Made by a program: the position numbers and the translations under genes
In this document: positions 36,261 through 44,494 of the stretch, piece after piece
Layout: every line of letters begins with the position of its first letter
Numbering within the stretch: the stretch's first letter is position 1
Notes under the pieces: generated by a model
Seen by the model: the letters and a program-made list of their open reading frames with translations, nothing else
Databases searched by the model: none
What the model was told of the DNA's origin: nothing
NCBI RefSeq assembly: GCF_009662475.1
Contig: NZ_CP045571.1
Location: forward strand, 1,114,501 to 1,178,500
Length of the DNA stretch: 64,000 nucleotides
Direction: 5' to 3'
From: Acidithiobacillus thiooxidans ATCC 19377
GTDB lineage: Bacteria > Pseudomonadota > Gammaproteobacteria > Acidithiobacillales > Acidithiobacillaceae

Positions 36261-37448
36261 ATGAAAATCAAACGATTTAGTGGTGCCAACACCCGAGAAG
36301 TTCTCCAGCAGATTCGGGGCACTTTGGGTCCTGAAGCCGTAATACTCTCCAATCGCGAGTCTGACGGAGCGGTAGAAATAGTTGCCGCCATTGATTTTGA
36401 TGAAAAACAATGGAATGAAACCCAATCCATCCCGGCCTGGCCGGAGCCTTTGCGTACCCATCCGGAAAAAACGGAAGCATTCCAGCCAGCACAGCTACCG
36501 GCGCAAGGGGCTACAATAGCACCGTCACAATCTTCGACAAATCCCTCGCCACGTGACATGTCTCAGCCACTGGCATCCGCACCATTGCGAGATGAACTGC
36601 AAGCCCTCAAACAGCTGGTGGAAAGACGTTGGGGGCCGCAACCCGTGCAGCAATCTGCTCAGGAAGCCTTGAGGGAGATGGGCTTTTCGGAGGAATGGAT
36701 TTCGGAGTTTCTGGAGCAGGGCGAATGCCGGGAGTGGGAGCTGAAATTGCTCAACACTCTCCAGGAAAAAGTCGGGATTAGCCAGACATCTCTGGAAAAA
36801 CCAGGCTTGTTTGTTTTGTTGGGACCAACGGGCTCGGGTAAAACCACCAGCATCGCCAAGTTGGCTGCTGCTCAGGTTCTCCGTCATGGTCCGCATTCGG
36901 TAGCCCTTCTGACTACCGATACTTACCGGATTGCCGGTGTTGAACAGCTCGAAATCTATGCGCGGATTCTCGGTGTTCCCCTTGATGTGATCAAAGGTCC
37001 CGAGGATCTGTTGAAATCCCTGGAAAAGCATCGTGACCGCTCATGGATATTCATTGATACCATCGGCATGGGACCCAGGGATCCCCGCCTGAATGAACAA
37101 CTCCAGTGGTTTGCGGCGCTGGGCGCTGATGCGCAAAGATTTTTACTGATTCCTGCCAGTCTCAGTGGGCGAAATCTGGCTACTGTCCTGCAACCTTATA
37201 CGGATATTCCTCTCAGTGGAGCCATCATTTCCAAGATCGATGAAACTCCAGCCTTTGCGGCAGTGCTGGAATGGCTTGCCGCACAGCATTTGCCCGTTGC
37301 CTGGTATAGCGACGGCCAGAAAGTCCCGGAAGATATGCATGAGGCGCCGTGGGAGCAAATAATGAACTTGCTCAAAATGAATAGCGCGCTACATAAGGAG
37401 AGACTGGCAGATGATCCGGGGAGCCGTTACCATGGCACCCAGTTATGA
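36261..37448 (+). CDS. flhF: FlhF, polar flagellar SRP-type GTPase
   Basis: A 395-residue SRP-family GTPase that sets flagellar position at the cell pole. The N-terminal basic region (MKIKRFSGANTREVLQQIR) and a Pro/Gln-rich linker precede the NG domain: P-loop GPTGSGKTTSIAK (about residue 187), TDTYRIAGVEQLEIYARIL and the DTIGMG G3-like motif. Its presence with FlhG indicates a polar flagellum. The stop overlaps flhG (ATGA). Confidence 0.96.
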   Translation: MKIKRFSGANTREVLQQIRGTLGPEAVILSNRESDGAVEIVAAIDFDEKQWNETQSIPAWPEPLRTHPEKTEAFQPAQLPAQGATIAPSQSSTNPSPRDMSQPLASAPLRDELQALKQLVERRWGPQPVQQSAQEALREMGFSEEWISEFLEQGECREWELKLLNTLQEKVGISQTSLEKPGLFVLLGPTGSGKTTSIAKLAAAQVLRHGPHSVALLTTDTYRIAGVEQLEIYARILGVPLDVIKGPEDLLKSLEKHRDRSWIFIDTIGMGPRDPRLNEQLQWFAALGADAQRFLLIPASLSGRNLATVLQPYTDIPLSGAIISKIDETPAFAAVLEWLAAQHLPVAWYSDGQKVPEDMHEAPWEQIMNLLKMNSALHKERLADDPGSRYHGTQL

Positions 37449-38347
37449 ATGAATCCGGATTAAATCCAATGGTTCAGGACGAATACAGAATAGATCAGGC
37501 AGAAGGCTTGCGCCGAATGCGGGCAAGAAAACCAATCAAGGTGATCGCCATTGCCAGTGGCAAGGGCGGGGTGGGCAAAACCAATATCGCCGTTAATCTG
37601 GCGGTGGCTTTGGCGCAGCAGGGGGCCAAGCCCCTGCTTTTTGATGCGGACCTTGGTCTCGGCAATGTCGATGTGCTGTTGGGGCTCAGTCCACGCTATA
37701 ACCTGTCGCATGTCATTTCCGGCGAAAAAAGCATGGAAGAAGTGCTCATTACCGGCCCCTGGAATATCCGCATCCTGCCCGCTGCCAGTGGAGTGGCACA
37801 GATGGCCAATCTGGATACACAGTCTCAGGCCAATTTGATTCAGGGTATTGGTGATCTGAGTCTGGATATGGATTATCTGTTGATAGACCTGCCAGCCGGT
37901 ATCGCCGGTGATGTGCTGACATTCAGTCAGGCAGCACAGGAGGTTCTGGTAGTGCTGTCCAATGAGCCTGCTTCCATTACAGATGCCTATGCGTTGATCA
38001 AGGTGCTTAGCCGTAATCACGGAGTGCGTCGTTTCAAGGTGTTGCCCAACATGGTCAGGGATCGAAGAGAAGGGGATGCCTTGTTCCAGCGTATTGCCAA
38101 AGTAGCCGACGGATTTCTGGATGTGACCTTGGAACAGATTGGCAGTGTTCCGCTGGATCCTGCCCTACGCGCGGCGGTTCGTTCCCAGAAAGCGGTGGTG
38201 GAAATGTATCCGGATGCCCCGGTTTCGCGCGCACTGCAGGATTTGGCTATGGCGGTTGAACGTTGGCCACACGCCTATAATGCTTCAGGACATATGGCTT
38301 TTTTCATGGAGCGTCTACTGATGAAACATCCTGAGATATCCATCTGA
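37445..38347 (+). CDS. flhG: FlhG/FleN, MinD-like flagellar number regulator
   Basis: A 300-residue MinD/ParA-type ATPase with the deviant Walker A KGGVGKTNIAVNLAVAL, the FDADLGLGNVDVLLG switch and LLIDLPAGIAGDVLTF. FlhG/FleN limits flagella to one per pole by opposing FlhF and inhibiting the FleQ-type regulator. The FleQ-like protein here lacks its usual N-terminal domain but keeps the AAA+ domain that FleN contacts. The stop overlaps the fliA start (TGATG). Confidence 0.94.
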   Translation: MNESGLNPMVQDEYRIDQAEGLRRMRARKPIKVIAIASGKGGVGKTNIAVNLAVALAQQGAKPLLFDADLGLGNVDVLLGLSPRYNLSHVISGEKSMEEVLITGPWNIRILPAASGVAQMANLDTQSQANLIQGIGDLSLDMDYLLIDLPAGIAGDVLTFSQAAQEVLVVLSNEPASITDAYALIKVLSRNHGVRRFKVLPNMVRDRREGDALFQRIAKVADGFLDVTLEQIGSVPLDPALRAAVRSQKAVVEMYPDAPVSRALQDLAMAVERWPHAYNASGHMAFFMERLLMKHPEISI

Positions 38348-39072
38348 TGAGCGCTCGGCGGGCCGTGGAACCATCCGTTGCAATGAGTGCAGAGGTGGCG
38401 CGTTTCACGCCACTGGTGCAGCGCATTGCCCAGCGGGTGTGGGCCCGATTGCCGGCCAATATTGAATTGGCGGATCTGGTTCAGGCGGGATTGATTGGTT
38501 TGATGGATGCGCTTTCCAGTCAGGAAAATAGTACAGGTGAAGCTTTTGTAGCTTATGCGAGCTTGCGTATTCGTGGCAGTATCATGGATGAGCTGCGTAA
38601 TCAGGATTGGCTTCCCCGGCGTGCGCGGGCCAAGGAGCAATCTATACGCAAAGCCATTACGCGCCTTGAACAGCAACTGGGGCGCGCGCCTGAAGAAGAA
38701 GAAATTGCCGCTGCGTTGGGGTGGAATCTCAAAACCTATCAATCGGCTTTGCAGGATACGGGTGGACAAATTGTTTATCTGGAAGATTTAAGCGCGGATC
38801 AGGATGTTTTTGCGGGACGTTATTTGCGCGACAAAACCCCTGACATGACCACCATATTGGGTTCTGCGGAATTTTCTCGAGATCTTCAAGGTAGCATAAA
38901 ATGCCTCCCCGAGCGGGAGCAGCAGGTATTAGCCCTGTACTATCAGGAAGAGTTGACCCTGAAAGAAATCGGCATCGTGCTTGAAGTCACGGAGTCCCGG
39001 GTTAGCCAGATTATGCGTCAGGCGATTTTGCGTTTGCGCAGTAATCTTGGTGATTGGAATGATGCTCCGTAA
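38347..39072 (+). CDS. fliA: FliA, flagellar sigma-28
   Basis: A 241-residue sigma factor for late flagellar genes. Region 2 is VQRIAQRVWARLPANIELAD followed by LVQAGLIGLMDAL, with RGSIMDELRNQDWLPRRAR. Region 4 contains ERERQ-like LPEREQQVLALYYQEELTLK and the HTH EVTESRVSQIMRQAI. FliA-like promoters with a 12-nt spacer occur at 11696, 42572 and 50210. No flgM is visible in this window. Confidence 0.96.
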   Translation: MSARRAVEPSVAMSAEVARFTPLVQRIAQRVWARLPANIELADLVQAGLIGLMDALSSQENSTGEAFVAYASLRIRGSIMDELRNQDWLPRRARAKEQSIRKAITRLEQQLGRAPEEEEIAAALGWNLKTYQSALQDTGGQIVYLEDLSADQDVFAGRYLRDKTPDMTTILGSAEFSRDLQGSIKCLPEREQQVLALYYQEELTLKEIGIVLEVTESRVSQIMRQAILRLRSNLGDWNDAP

Positions 39073-39084
39073 AATGGGTGCTAC

Positions 39085-39828
39085 ATGGATTTTTTGACAA
39101 TAATAGGGCTGGTGGTGGCCTTTGGCGGGATATTTTTAGGGCAATTGCTGGAGGGCGGTAAGCTGAGTTCTGTTTTGCAGCTTACGGCTTTTATCATAGT
39201 CATTGGCGGCACTATGGGTGCCGTGATGGTGCAGTATCGGCTCCCGGTTTTTGTACGTTCTTTGAAAATGGTGCCGTGGATTATTTTGCCCCCCAAAACA
39301 GATCCTCAACCGATTATTCAAGAGCTTCTGGAATGGAGTAATACAGCGCGCAAAAATGGCCTGCTGGCTTTGGAAGGATTATTAGAGAGCGTCACCGATC
39401 CATTTATGCGTAAAGGGCTGCAGATGCTGGTAGATGGTTCAGAGCCTGCCAAAATCCGTGCCACCCTCGAAGTGGATATGGATTCCCGCTCGGAAATTGA
39501 ACGTCAGGCGGCGCGGGTGTTTGAGTCAGCGGGCGGATACTCACCGACCATAGGTATCCTCGGTGCGGTTCTGGGTTTGATACACGTGATGGAAAACCTT
39601 GCCGATCCGGCTAAGTTGGGAGCGGGTATCGCCACAGCCTTCGTTGCCACGATATATGGGGTGGGCTCTGCCAATTTGCTGTTTCTGCCCATTTCCAACA
39701 AGCTTAAGGGTATTGTTCACCAGCAGAATTATTTGCGGGAGATGATCATTGAAGGTCTGGTCGGCATTGCGGAAGGAGAAAATCCGAAACTTATTGAAGG
39801 ACGACTTCAAAGCTTTTATGCGGAATAA
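39085..39828 (+). CDS. motC: MotC-type stator subunit (MotA family)
   Basis: A 247-residue MotA/TolQ-family stator protein most like MotC/PomA. Four membrane segments are visible: residues about 5-22, 32-50, 150-170 (GYSPTIGILGAVLGLIHVM) and 182-205. The cytoplasmic loop contains GLLALEGLLESVTDPFMRKG. MotC normally pairs with MotD, encoded next to it; here only a 51-codon ORF follows, then a GGDEF gene on the other strand. It must pair with a distant B subunit or with the MotB at 44495. Confidence 0.92.
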   Translation: MDFLTIIGLVVAFGGIFLGQLLEGGKLSSVLQLTAFIIVIGGTMGAVMVQYRLPVFVRSLKMVPWIILPPKTDPQPIIQELLEWSNTARKNGLLALEGLLESVTDPFMRKGLQMLVDGSEPAKIRATLEVDMDSRSEIERQAARVFESAGGYSPTIGILGAVLGLIHVMENLADPAKLGAGIATAFVATIYGVGSANLLFLPISNKLKGIVHQQNYLREMIIEGLVGIAEGENPKLIEGRLQSFYAE

Positions 39829-39839
39829 GGAGCACCCAA

Positions 39840-39995
39840 ATGGCTGATATTCCTTTTCGTCCAGTAGAAACCGGCACTCAACCCGTCCAACCTTTGCGTC
39901 CTGTCAGTCAGGATCAAAAGCAAAATCCAAAGTCGCCCGAAAGTCCGAAGCGCAAGAAGGGCGAGCCTGGGCATCAAGTGGATGAGTTTGCCTGA
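39840..39995 (+). CDS. Small Pro/Lys-rich hypothetical protein
   Basis: A 51-codon ORF with a strong ribosome site (AAGGAGCACCCAA) lies 11 nt after motC in the position where motD would be expected. The product is hydrophilic and probably disordered, beginning MADIPFRPVETG, with a basic stretch SPKRKKG. It has no membrane helix or OmpA-like domain, so it is not MotD. Its end overlaps the convergent GGDEF gene by 22 nt. I do not recognise it. Confidence 0.55.
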   Translation: MADIPFRPVETGTQPVQPLRPVSQDQKQNPKSPESPKRKKGEPGHQVDEFA

Positions 39996-41536
39996 TCAGC
40001 CAGGTAAATACGCTTGCGCCCATCTTTTTTAGCGCGATACATGGCCTTGTCAGCGGCAGCTATACTTTGTTCCTGACTACAGGAATTTTGCCAGACACTG
40101 ATTCCTCCGCTGAAACTGATTTTCAGTGGTTGGTCTTGAGCTTGAAATAACTGCCGCCCCAGTTGGAGTTGCACACGCTCCAGAATATCCAATGCATTTT
40201 CCGGCGTTGTATCGGGCATCAAAATGACAAATTCTTCACCTCCGTAACGGGTGATGACGTCATTGGCGCGCAAGGTGTCCTGTAAAACCTTGGCCATTCC
40301 CCGTAACACCTGATCACCCAGATCGTGTCCATACTGATCATTGACTTTTTTGAAGTGATCAATATCGACAATGGCGACGGTCAGTGGCTGATTGAGACGT
40401 TGGGCTCGAGCGGATTCCCGCAAGAAGGCCGCATTCAGCCCCCTTCGATTCATTGTTCCCGTCAAGGGATCCACGTGGACGAGCTGGCTGATGGATTCCA
40501 TTTCTTCTTCCAACTTGCGAATTTTTTCCTGGGCAGCGCTCAGACGATTTTTTGCCTGGATCAAGGTGTTTCTTGCTTCAATGGATTGTTTGGTGATGTT
40601 CTTGCTGGTATCCAAGACCTTACTGACAATTTTTCGTATTTGCTGCCAATCTGTCGTGCTGTCCAGTTCATTGACCAGGCTCTCCAGTTGCTGGTGATTG
40701 CGTCCGTTTTCACCGGCCATGCTTTCGACAGACATCAGCACCAGATTCACGAGATCACGAATGGCCTCGCGGGCTTCTCTGACTTCAGATTTGAGTTTTC
40801 CTTGCTGAAAAATGACTTCTTTTACCCGATGGATTGCCAAATCCAGCTCTTCATGATTATCAGCCAATTGCACGGCCTGGCGCACCACATCCATTTGCCC
40901 GGACAAAAATGCATCATTATCAAGTAGGTCGGCAACGTTTCTCAGCAGTAATTGCAAAAGTTCCTGTAATCCTTTGCGTATTTTTATTTCTTTTTCATCC
41001 AGCTCCTGCTGGTGTTGTAAAATATCTCTGGCTAAAGGAAACAGAGCATCCGCTTGGATTTCTTTTTCGTTGAGAAGCCCATCCAGTTGCTCCAGAAGAA
41101 GTGCGCCAGGCGGGTCTTGGTCCCGTATAGAATGGCGGATAACCGTTTTGAATAATTTCTGCCAGCCTTCACAATTCACCTCTTCAGAAGCACCATGATT
41201 GGTTTCTTCGAGACTGGTTTTTACCTGACGTGTGGGAAGTTTTTCCCATTTTTGGAGAAGTTGTTCCATTTTTATGGCTAAAGTGCCGGTATTTTTTTCG
41301 TCCAGAAGCTGATTTTTAGCTAATATTTTTTGAAGATGCGATAAACCCGCTTGCGATCTTTCCCATTCCGTACAGAAGCGGCGCATAAGATGTTGCCAAT
41401 TTATTTCGGGGGTGCTGTGTGCTCCAGAAATTTCATGATAGTACTGCGTATAATTTTCGGGGATCGGTGATAAACCAAGCTCCATAAGGCGTTTAAGGGC
41501 TTCCCGGGCAATTTCTGTGGGAGTTTTGTGGGTCAT
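39974..41536 (-). CDS. GGDEF diguanylate cyclase with long helical N-terminus
   Basis: A 520-residue cytoplasmic protein. Residues about 1-345 are helical with long coiled-coil predictions, starting TPTEIAREALKRLMELGLSP. Residues about 355-515 are a GGDEF domain with the active site RYGGEEF (about 432) and an inhibitory I-site RAND five residues upstream. It is probably an active cyclase making c-di-GMP under product feedback. It lies downstream of, and in the same direction as, the next GGDEF gene, 69 nt apart. Confidence 0.9.
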   Translation of the reverse strand: MTHKTPTEIAREALKRLMELGLSPIPENYTQYYHEISGAHSTPEINWQHLMRRFCTEWERSQAGLSHLQKILAKNQLLDEKNTGTLAIKMEQLLQKWEKLPTRQVKTSLEETNHGASEEVNCEGWQKLFKTVIRHSIRDQDPPGALLLEQLDGLLNEKEIQADALFPLARDILQHQQELDEKEIKIRKGLQELLQLLLRNVADLLDNDAFLSGQMDVVRQAVQLADNHEELDLAIHRVKEVIFQQGKLKSEVREAREAIRDLVNLVLMSVESMAGENGRNHQQLESLVNELDSTTDWQQIRKIVSKVLDTSKNITKQSIEARNTLIQAKNRLSAAQEKIRKLEEEMESISQLVHVDPLTGTMNRRGLNAAFLRESARAQRLNQPLTVAIVDIDHFKKVNDQYGHDLGDQVLRGMAKVLQDTLRANDVITRYGGEEFVILMPDTTPENALDILERVQLQLGRQLFQAQDQPLKISFSGGISVWQNSCSQEQSIAAADKAMYRAKKDGRKRIYLADQANSST

Positions 41537-41605
41537 GCTGATAGTGCCTTTGATGCTTGCTACGCTCGCCGAATATCGTAATGACTTAACAGAAAAAAGG
41601 AAAGA

Positions 41606-42487
41606 TCAAGGCAGCAGGCGCGCCTGGTTTCGCCCTTCATGTTTGGCCTGATACAGTGCGGCATCGGCAATGGCAATCCGTTCATGGGATGGCACATTAG
41701 GCAGCAAGGAGGTTATCCCGATGGAAATGGTTACCTGAACAGGGGCGTGTTGTTCCAGCGGAAAGGGAGCGGAGGCGATTTTTTGACACAATCTCTGCGC
41801 AGTTAGTAGGGCGCAGCTTTTATGCATTTGCGGAAATATAGTCAAAAACTCTTCGCCACCGTAGCGATACAATCCATCGTAAGGGCGCAGAGCAGAGTAC
41901 AAACGGCGGGAAAGCTCCTTCAGAACAAGGTCGCCATTCACATGCCCAAAGCGATCATTGAATGTCTTGAAATGATCCACATCCAGCATGGCAATAAATG
42001 CAGAAGCACCACGGTCAACCAAAGCCTGTTCGCGACAGAGGTCTTCCTCCATACGACGACGATTAAGCAGGCCAGTGAGTGGATCCACTTCCCCCAGGTT
42101 TCTACTAAAAGCCACGATTTCGTCAAAACATTGGCGCTCAAGGACCTCTGCAGCATTCATCACCGCAAATAAATCACTGGCAGGTTCCTCATTTAAATTG
42201 AGATCTTGCAGTTTTTGCAGAATGTTGTGGTAGATTTTCTGGAGGTCCTGCCAAAACACTCGACGTCCTTCCGGGATCCGCGATTCCGGTGTATGTAAGG
42301 ATTGCAGTACGTCCTGCTCAGCTTGTCGAGGTAATGGGCGTCCTTGCAGGTGCTCGCGTAGCCAAAGCTGCCAGAATGATTTCCATGCTTCATAAAAATT
42401 AACGAGGTCAGCCAAATAGGGGCTGGTGTCAACTTGAGAAGCATCATTTTGATGCGCGTATGTTTCAGTTTGTGATTGTGCTGTCAT
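41606..42487 (-). CDS. GGDEF diguanylate cyclase, 293 residues
   Basis: A shorter cyclase: an N-terminal helical region of about 130 residues, then a GGDEF domain with RYGGEEF (about residue 209) and an I-site RPYD. A very strong ribosome site (GGAGGTGAGTC) precedes the ATG, and a sigma-54 promoter match lies just upstream, predicting a 15-nt leader. This ties c-di-GMP production to the flagellar regulatory cascade. It is transcribed away from the second fliS. Confidence 0.9.
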   Translation of the reverse strand: MTAQSQTETYAHQNDASQVDTSPYLADLVNFYEAWKSFWQLWLREHLQGRPLPRQAEQDVLQSLHTPESRIPEGRRVFWQDLQKIYHNILQKLQDLNLNEEPASDLFAVMNAAEVLERQCFDEIVAFSRNLGEVDPLTGLLNRRRMEEDLCREQALVDRGASAFIAMLDVDHFKTFNDRFGHVNGDLVLKELSRRLYSALRPYDGLYRYGGEEFLTIFPQMHKSCALLTAQRLCQKIASAPFPLEQHAPVQVTISIGITSLLPNVPSHERIAIADAALYQAKHEGRNQARLLP

Positions 42488-42512
42488 GACTCACCTCCGT
42501 TGGAGATTTAAA

Positions 42513-42528
42513 CGCAAAAGCCATGCCA
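42513..42528 (-). promoter_or_regulatory. Sigma-54 promoter of the divergent GGDEF gene
   Basis: On the minus strand, TGGCATG-GCTT-TTGCG matches the sigma-54 consensus closely with exact spacing. Predicted start near 42502, 15 nt before the GGDEF ATG at 42487, just enough for the GGAGG ribosome site. Confidence 0.65.
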
Positions 42529-42571
42529 CTTTTCGACTTTTCCAGTTCTGGTCTTTGTGGAAGAGGCATCC

Positions 42572-42599
42572 TTAAGTTTTCCCCGCGATGTGCCGTTAT
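42572..42599 (+). promoter_or_regulatory. FliA (sigma-28) promoter of the fliS2-fliL-motAB operon
   Basis: TTAAGTTT-N12-GCCGTTAT is close to the sigma-28 consensus and has the same spacer as the flagellin B site. It lies 31 nt before the ATG at 42631 and downstream of an in-frame ATG at 42523, so it decides the start of the second fliS. Confidence 0.7.
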
Positions 42600-42630
42600 C
42601 CTGTTTATTACGGGGGTGGGGAGATCCATT

Positions 42631-43065
42631 ATGCACCATACATCAAAGCGATCTGCGCGTGACCAGCGTCTGGATTCCATTGAGCAAACCGATTTTTCAC
42701 TGGTGCAGCTCGGTCTGGAAGGCGTTGTAGCCTATTTATTGCGCATCCAGAACGCCCTCGAGCACCGTGATTATACGGCCAAACGTGTGGCAGTAGAACG
42801 CGCCGAGCAACTCGTACAACATCTGCTTCTGCATTTAGGAGAAGAAACCCAAAAAGCAGTGATTCTGCGCCTGGACCGCTTGTATCGTTACCTGCTGCTC
42901 AAATTGGCCCACTGTAATATGTTCAATGATCTGGAGGCACTTTACGGTTGTGAGCCGATCATTGCGGATTTGCGACTGGAGTGGTCTATTGTGCACGGTG
43001 ATCAGAGAGATGAAAATGTCCGGTTTTCCAGATTAATAGACTTTGATGATATGCTTGCTGGGTAA
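42631..43065 (+). CDS. Second FliS-like protein, first gene of the stator operon
   Basis: A 144-residue paralogue of FliS. It shares with the fliS product at 15858 the pattern LGLEG...Y...R, LDRLYRYLLLKLAHCNMFND (LDSLYRFLLNQLAQANIFDD in FliS), the late ALYGCEPIIADLR and the closing Trp. It lacks the usual N-terminal AMQAYKQV segment, which contacts flagellin in FliS, and has a basic N-terminus and a 25-residue acidic tail instead. The client could be flagellin A, another secreted protein or a regulatory partner. The start at 42631 follows a GGGGAGA site and the FliA-like promoter. fliL follows after 39 nt. Confidence 0.8.
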   Translation: MHHTSKRSARDQRLDSIEQTDFSLVQLGLEGVVAYLLRIQNALEHRDYTAKRVAVERAEQLVQHLLLHLGEETQKAVILRLDRLYRYLLLKLAHCNMFNDLEALYGCEPIIADLRLEWSIVHGDQRDENVRFSRLIDFDDMLAG

Positions 43066-43104
43066 ATTTACATTCTTGAAATAATACGTATAGGCAAGGA
43101 CGCC

Positions 43105-43614
43105 ATGGCAGAAAAAGCAGGAAAAAGTAAACTGATTATTATCTTGATTGCAGTCATTGTATTTCTGGTGATTGTTGGTGGTGCTGCTGTCTGGTGGTTT
43201 ATGATGCGATCCACTGTCGCTCCGACCCCTGCACAAATCGCCCAACAACAGGCTAAACAAAAACTCCAGAACACCAAGTTCATTGATCTTGGCTCCCTGG
43301 TAACCAATTTGCAGAGTACCGATGGCAATACCCACTACATACAGGTTCAGATTCAGCTGAAAACTTATGACCCTTCGGTGGAAGCCTCAGTCAAATCGTA
43401 TATGCCGGAAATTCGCAATGGCATTTTGCTATTATTGAGTGCCCAGAATGCCGATACGGTCAGCCAGCCAACAGTGCGTGATCAGCTCCTGCAAAAAATC
43501 AAAGAGTTGGTTAACAAGGTGCTGGAAACAGATGGCGGCGCCCTGGCTAAACCGACACCAGAGAAAAGCCCGCCTATAGCGGCCGTGTATTTTGCCAGTT
43601 TTGTTGTACAATAG
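43105..43614 (+). CDS. fliL: FliL, stator-associated protein
   Basis: A 169-residue inner-membrane protein with one N-terminal span (about residues 10-33, LIIILIAVIVFLVIVGGAAV) and a periplasmic SPFH-like domain (FIDLGSLVTNLQSTDGNTHY, VRDQLLQKIKELVNKVL). FliL rings surround the stator and support its activity. Its usual place is before fliM; here it sits with motA and motB. Confidence 0.9.
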   Translation: MAEKAGKSKLIIILIAVIVFLVIVGGAAVWWFMMRSTVAPTPAQIAQQQAKQKLQNTKFIDLGSLVTNLQSTDGNTHYIQVQIQLKTYDPSVEASVKSYMPEIRNGILLLLSAQNADTVSQPTVRDQLLQKIKELVNKVLETDGGALAKPTPEKSPPIAAVYFASFVVQ

Positions 43615-43627
43615 TGGGATTTAGCAC

Positions 43628-44488
43628 ATGTTTCTGATCATCGGCTATGTGGTTGCACTGGGTGCCATTTTTGGTGGTTTCATGCTGGAAGGTGGTGCCA
43701 TCACTGCACTGATCCAACCCTATGAACTGCTCATGATTGGCGGCGGTGCTTTCGGTGCTTTTTTTGCTGCGACATTTCCCCGAACCTTCAAGGCCGTCAT
43801 TAAAGCCCTTCCACTCGCCTTCAAAGGGTCAAAGTACAACAAAGCCGTTTATATGGAACTACTCAGTTTGCTTAATGAGCTTTTTATTAAGATTCGCCAG
43901 GGTGGGCTCATGTCTATCGAGGGCGATGTTGATGATCCAACGGCTAGTGAATTATTTAAAAAATATCCACGTATTGTTGCGGATCATCATGTGATGGAGT
44001 TCTTGACCGACTACTTACGCCTGATGATTGGCGGAAATCTTGGCGCATTCGAAATGGAAAATCTCATGGATGTGGATATTGATACCCATCATCGGGAGAT
44101 GGAAATTCCCATTCATGCCTTGGTTCGTACCGCCGACGGAATGCCTGCCTTCGGTATTGTTGCTGCGGTAATGGGCGTGGTAAATACCATGGGTTCCGTA
44201 GATAAGCCGCCTTCCGTGCTGGGTGAGTTGATTGCTGCAGCCTTGGTAGGGACTTTTCTGGGTATTCTTCTGGGTTATGCCGTTTTGTCGCCCTTGGCTT
44301 CGCGAATGGAAGATCGGGCAGCAGAAGGAAGTAAAATTTTTGAATGTATCAAAGTGGCGTTACTGGCGACTATGAATGCTTATCCGCCCCAGGTGGCTGT
44401 GGAATTTGGCCGTAAGGTTTTATATTCGACAGAACGTCCAAGCTTTCAAGAGTTGGACAATCATTTGCGGGAGCTCAAGGGGAAATGA
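43628..44488 (+). CDS. motA: MotA, proton-driven stator subunit
   Basis: A 286-residue stator protein of the E. coli MotA type. Four membrane spans are visible, with the cytoplasmic loop containing the torque region (RQGGLMSIEGDVDDP, then LRLMIGGNLGAFEMENLMD). The transmembrane GMPAFGIVAAVMGVVNTMG carries the conserved Pro. It differs clearly from the motC product, so two stator types may be available. motB starts 6 nt downstream. Confidence 0.95.
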   Translation: MFLIIGYVVALGAIFGGFMLEGGAITALIQPYELLMIGGGAFGAFFAATFPRTFKAVIKALPLAFKGSKYNKAVYMELLSLLNELFIKIRQGGLMSIEGDVDDPTASELFKKYPRIVADHHVMEFLTDYLRLMIGGNLGAFEMENLMDVDIDTHHREMEIPIHALVRTADGMPAFGIVAAVMGVVNTMGSVDKPPSVLGELIAAALVGTFLGILLGYAVLSPLASRMEDRAAEGSKIFECIKVALLATMNAYPPQVAVEFGRKVLYSTERPSFQELDNHLRELKGK

Positions 44489-44494
44489 CAGATC

